Shown here piece after piece: positions 3,456 to 5,233 of a stretch of DNA of 5,233 bases; positions within the stretch are counted from its first letter, which is position 1, and every line of letters begins with the position of its first letter. The stretch is from assembly GCA_016784285.1 (NCBI GenBank), contig JADHUX010000038.1, positions 1 through 5,233 of the forward strand, read 5' to 3'. Below the pieces are notes generated by a model. The model was given only the letters and a program-made list of their open reading frames with translations, was not told the DNA's origin and searched no databases. A program made the position numbers and the translations under genes. This DNA comes from Parcubacteria group bacterium. Lineage in GTDB: Bacteria; Patescibacteriota; Minisyncoccia; Phycocordibacterales; UBA2163.

Positions 3456-4557
3456 ACTTATTCATCGGCATTACTAGGTAGAAGAATGAAGGATCGCCTA
3501 CTCCGCGAACTACTACAGGTTTTGATAGCCCAGCAAACTCAAAACTCACACTATCCTGATTTATGGACTGGAAGCAGTCGGAGATGTATTTGTGGTTGAA
3601 GTTTATATTTAGACCCTCGCCTGTAATAGCGGCATCCACTGCGTCTGTCACTTCCCCTACGTTCTCGTTCCTGGAGCTTACTGTAAAGGTTTTCTCTGTA
3701 GGGTTAATACTAAAACTTACCTGATTAAACTTGTCTGAGAATACGTTAGTATTTTTAAGGGTATTTATAATATCTTGCTTTAGAACCACTACTTCTGTCT
3801 TGTATTCTTTGGGGATAATCTGTTTATAATCAGGAAAATTTCCGTTTATAAGTCTACTTGTGAGGTAAATCTTGTCTGAAATGAAAGAAATCTGATTATT
3901 ACTGATCTTTATGTCTATATTACCACCAATATACTCTAAAACCCTTATAATCTCTAAAATATTACTAAGTGGTAGTAAAATCGGGTCAAAATCGTCTATT
4001 TTGTCTTTAATTTGTACTGTTTTCTCTGCCAATCTGAAGGAATCAGTAGAAACAAAGACTATTTTACCGTCTTTATGGTAAATATATACACTAGAAAGCT
4101 CTTGTTTGATAGATGATATAGAAGCGCTATACCACACTGATTTGAGGCCATTTATAAAATCTACGGCTTTAACATTAATGTTTCCGTCACTTTCTACCTT
4201 TGGAAGTGTGGGGAAGTCGTCGTTTGGGACTGTTTTTATAAGAGCATTGTTTGAAGGAGTAGAAACTACTAAGTTGTCGTTCACAACTTCTAGATTTACC
4301 TTATTTGAGTTGTAAATAGTAGAAACGAGTCCATGGAGCACTGAGCCAGATACTGCGACTGTACCCTCTCTCTCAACCTTACATGCGACCTCGATCTCTA
4401 CACCTAAGTCTAGGTTTGTAGAGCGGATGAAGAACTTACCTCCCTTCACTACAAGTAGTAGATTATTTAAAACAGGTAGGGTAAGATTCTTACCACTGAT
4501 CTTCTCAGCGATACTAATACTTTCTACTAAATTTTCTTTTGTACATTCTATTTTCAT
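3454..4557 (-). CDS. dnaN: DNA polymerase III beta subunit (sliding clamp)
   Basis: DnaN is the ring-shaped dimer that tethers DNA polymerase III and other partners to DNA. The 367-residue length is normal for the family, which has three clamp-fold domains of about 120 residues each. The N-terminus MKIECTKENL with AEKISGKNLTLPVLNNLLL (17-35) is classic, as is FIRSTNLDLGVEI (43-55). The middle has VSTDSFRLAEK, and SRLINGNFPDYKQIIP is the conserved domain-2 'G.FPDY..iiP' motif. The C-terminus ends in YLVMPMNK, the hydrophobic tail that lines the partner-binding pocket. No Shine-Dalgarno sequence precedes the ATG; the upstream 25 nt are AT-rich, with TAATAC ten nt and TATAAC sixteen nt before it as possible -10 boxes. 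It follows dnaA in the same orientation across an oriC-like spacer, the usual dnaA-dnaN order. Confidence 0.97.
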   Translation of the reverse strand: MKIECTKENLVESISIAEKISGKNLTLPVLNNLLLVVKGGKFFIRSTNLDLGVEIEVACKVEREGTVAVSGSVLHGLVSTIYNSNKVNLEVVNDNLVVSTPSNNALIKTVPNDDFPTLPKVESDGNINVKAVDFINGLKSVWYSASISSIKQELSSVYIYHKDGKIVFVSTDSFRLAEKTVQIKDKIDDFDPILLPLSNILEIIRVLEYIGGNIDIKISNNQISFISDKIYLTSRLINGNFPDYKQIIPKEYKTEVVVLKQDIINTLKNTNVFSDKFNQVSFSINPTEKTFTVSSRNENVGEVTDAVDAAITGEGLNINFNHKYISDCFQSINQDSVSFEFAGLSKPVVVRGVGDPSFFYLVMPMNK

Positions 4558-4603
4558 ATTTTGTTTCGTATTAGTTATAGTTTTATTTTTTTCTTATATT
4601 TAT

Positions 4604-4642
4604 TTATTACTACTATTATTAACTATGTGTATATGTGTACAA
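4604..4642 (-). promoter_or_regulatory. DnaA-box pair plus six DnaA-trios (candidate basal unwinding system)
   Basis: On the minus strand two overlapping DnaA-like boxes, TTGTACACA and ATATACACA, are followed after four bases (TAGT) by TAA-TAA-TAG-TAG-TAA-TAA (4621-4604). A very AT-rich stretch then runs to the dnaN start. The order box, trio, AT-rich DNA on one strand matches the basal unwinding system described for Bacillus subtilis oriC. No GC-rich clamp is visible between box and trios. Confidence 0.6.
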
Positions 4643-4733
4643 CTTTCTCTTTTGTATATTCTTAAACGCGCTTTCTATATTTTTAATCCACATTTTCTTG
4701 TTAACAAGTTCTGTATAAGTTGTTTTTTATTAT

Positions 4734-4794
4734 TGGATAACTTTTGTATTTTTATTTCGGTATTTTTACTGAATATTTATACAAAAGTTATCCA
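4734..4794. repeat. 16-bp inverted repeat inside oriC
   Basis: TGGATAACTTTTGTAT (4734-4749) is the exact reverse complement of 4779-4794, with a 29-nt spacer. Each arm carries a TTATCCA DnaA-box core, pointing outward from the spacer. The right arm also overlaps the box at 4777-4785. The spacer has two TATTTTTA copies. Confidence 0.75.
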
Positions 4795-4831
4795 TAATCT
4801 TATACATAACTTACTAACAATCTTATCCACA
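4777..4831 (+). promoter_or_regulatory. Helically spaced head-to-tail DnaA-box array
   Basis: Box starts at 4777, 4788, 4800, 4811 and 4823 have steps of 11, 12, 11 and 12 bp, all on the plus strand. The sequences are TTATACAAA, TTATCCATA, TTATACATA, TTACTAACA (degenerate) and TTATCCACA (perfect). The last ends one base before the dnaA stop codon. Confidence 0.65.
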
Positions 4832-5233
4832 TTAACTTAACATCGCTCTGATCTGCTCAACCTCTTTCATAAGGATACTGTCTACCTTTAAGTCGTTCTT
4901 GATCTTGTCACACGAGTGAATAACTGTCGTATGGTCTCGACCTCCGAGCTTCTGCCCTATCGTAGGGTAAGAAACATTGAAGTCTTCTCTAAGTATGTAC
5001 ATGATTAGTTGTCTTGGTTTCACAACTTCTTTCACACGAGTCTTTTTGTAAATGATATCTTCTTCAATATTGTAAAAGTCTGCAACTTGCTTGATCACGT
5101 CCTTCACTGAGACTGACTTCTTTGGTTTTACATTGTTTTTTATAAGACTTCGGATGTCGCTCAGTGAGAGGACCTTACCTTTGAGTTGAGACTGGCAGAT
5201 TATAGAGTTGAGTATTCCTTCAAGCTCGCGGAT
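4832..5233 (-). CDS. dnaA: Chromosomal replication initiator DnaA, C-terminal 133 residues (5' end outside window)
   Basis: DnaA is the AAA+ ATPase that binds DnaA boxes, opens oriC and recruits the helicase. The frame is open to the window edge at 5233, so the GTG at 5107 is internal and the gene is truncated by the window. The visible part begins with IRELEGILN, the conserved end of the AAA+ lid, followed by a linker (about residues 10-42). Domain IV then binds DNA: KTRVKEVVKPRQLIMYILRE is the basic loop and following helix, and GGRDHTTVIHSCDKI (about 97-111) is the DnaA signature whose helix reads the box in the major groove. The protein ends in RAMLS at 4835, adjacent to a perfect DnaA box. 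It is followed by oriC and dnaN in the same orientation. Confidence 0.97.
   Translation of the reverse strand: MRELEGILNSIICQSQLKGKVLSLSDIRSLIKNNVKPKKSVSVKDVIKQVADFYNIEEDIIYKKTRVKEVVKPRQLIMYILREDFNVSYPTIGQKLGGRDHTTVIHSCDKIKNDLKVDSILMKEVEQIRAMLS

Larger units (their letters stand above)
4558..4831. other. Probable chromosomal replication origin (oriC) between dnaA and dnaN
   Basis: This 274-bp AT-rich, non-coding spacer holds at least one perfect DnaA box (TTATCCACA, 4823-4831, touching the dnaA stop codon) and many one- or two-mismatch boxes. Plus-strand boxes are TTATACAAA (4777-4785), TTATCCATA (4788-4796), TTATACATA (4800-4808) and TAATCCACA (4684-4692). Minus-strand boxes are TTATCCAAT (4740-4732), TTATACAGA (4718-4710), TTGTACACA (4642-4634) and ATATACACA (4634-4626). 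A run of six DnaA-trio triplets and an AT-rich tract lie at the dnaN side. Position between dnaA and dnaN is a usual site for oriC. The plus-strand open frame crossing it (4427-4840) is a shadow. Confidence 0.85.

Noticed and set aside
4427..4840. Plus-strand open frame of 137 codons across oriC
   Set aside because: It overlaps the dnaN start, the whole DnaA-box region and the dnaA stop; its composition is that of AT-rich non-coding DNA.
1..5233. CRISPR array, tRNA or rRNA gene, toxin-antitoxin pair with known partner
   Set aside because: No regularly spaced direct repeats, no tRNA-like cloverleaf or rRNA core motifs, and no HEPN or other recognised partner beside the nucleotidyltransferase-like gene.

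Overview
The window looks like the dnaA-dnaN origin region of a low-GC bacterium with a reduced, streamlined genome, most likely a member of the Patescibacteria (CPR). Five things point that way. The penicillin-binding protein tail is of a type I associate with CPR. The genes are very short and many are unrecognisable. Several genes have no Shine-Dalgarno sequence and a -10 box only 6-7 nt before the ATG, which implies leaderless mRNAs. The helicase-loader candidate is a tiny DciA-like protein. The assignment is an inference from style and families, not from a phylogenetic marker.

Layout from left to right. Positions 1-666 (+) hold the 3' part of a class A penicillin-binding protein ending in an Ig-like domain. 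Positions 726-2954 hold a minus-strand row of small genes. Read in the direction of transcription (right to left) these are: a small nucleotidyltransferase-fold protein with many Cys and His residues, a 54-residue one-helix membrane protein, a short terminated transcript (small RNA or leader), a zinc-knuckle-like basic protein, a 78-residue unknown, a three-helix membrane protein, and a DciA/DUF721-like protein. Most are separated by strong intrinsic terminators and have their own promoters, so this is a row of single-gene units, not one operon. The row is flanked by two inverted copies of a 58-nt structured repeat (667-724 and 3030-3087). Positions 3202-3411 (+) encode a small two-helix membrane protein. 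Positions 3454-5233 (-) hold dnaN, an oriC-like intergenic region, and the 3' end of dnaA.

The replication side is the most functionally coherent. DnaA recognises the boxes in 4558-4831, DnaN is the sliding clamp, and the DciA-like protein could help load the replicative helicase. The dnaA-dnaN spacer has a very orderly structure: a helically spaced row of DnaA boxes, a 16-bp inverted repeat whose arms carry DnaA boxes, and a run of six DnaA-trios preceded by two overlapping DnaA boxes and followed by an AT-rich tract. The last of these resembles a basal unwinding system.

The least explained structures are two near-identical promoter modules, each a GC-rich palindrome fused directly to TTGACA-16-TATAAT, and the paired 58-nt repeats whose stems are conserved while the loop diverges. 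The small genes between them are mostly unrecognised, and no function should be read into them from position alone.
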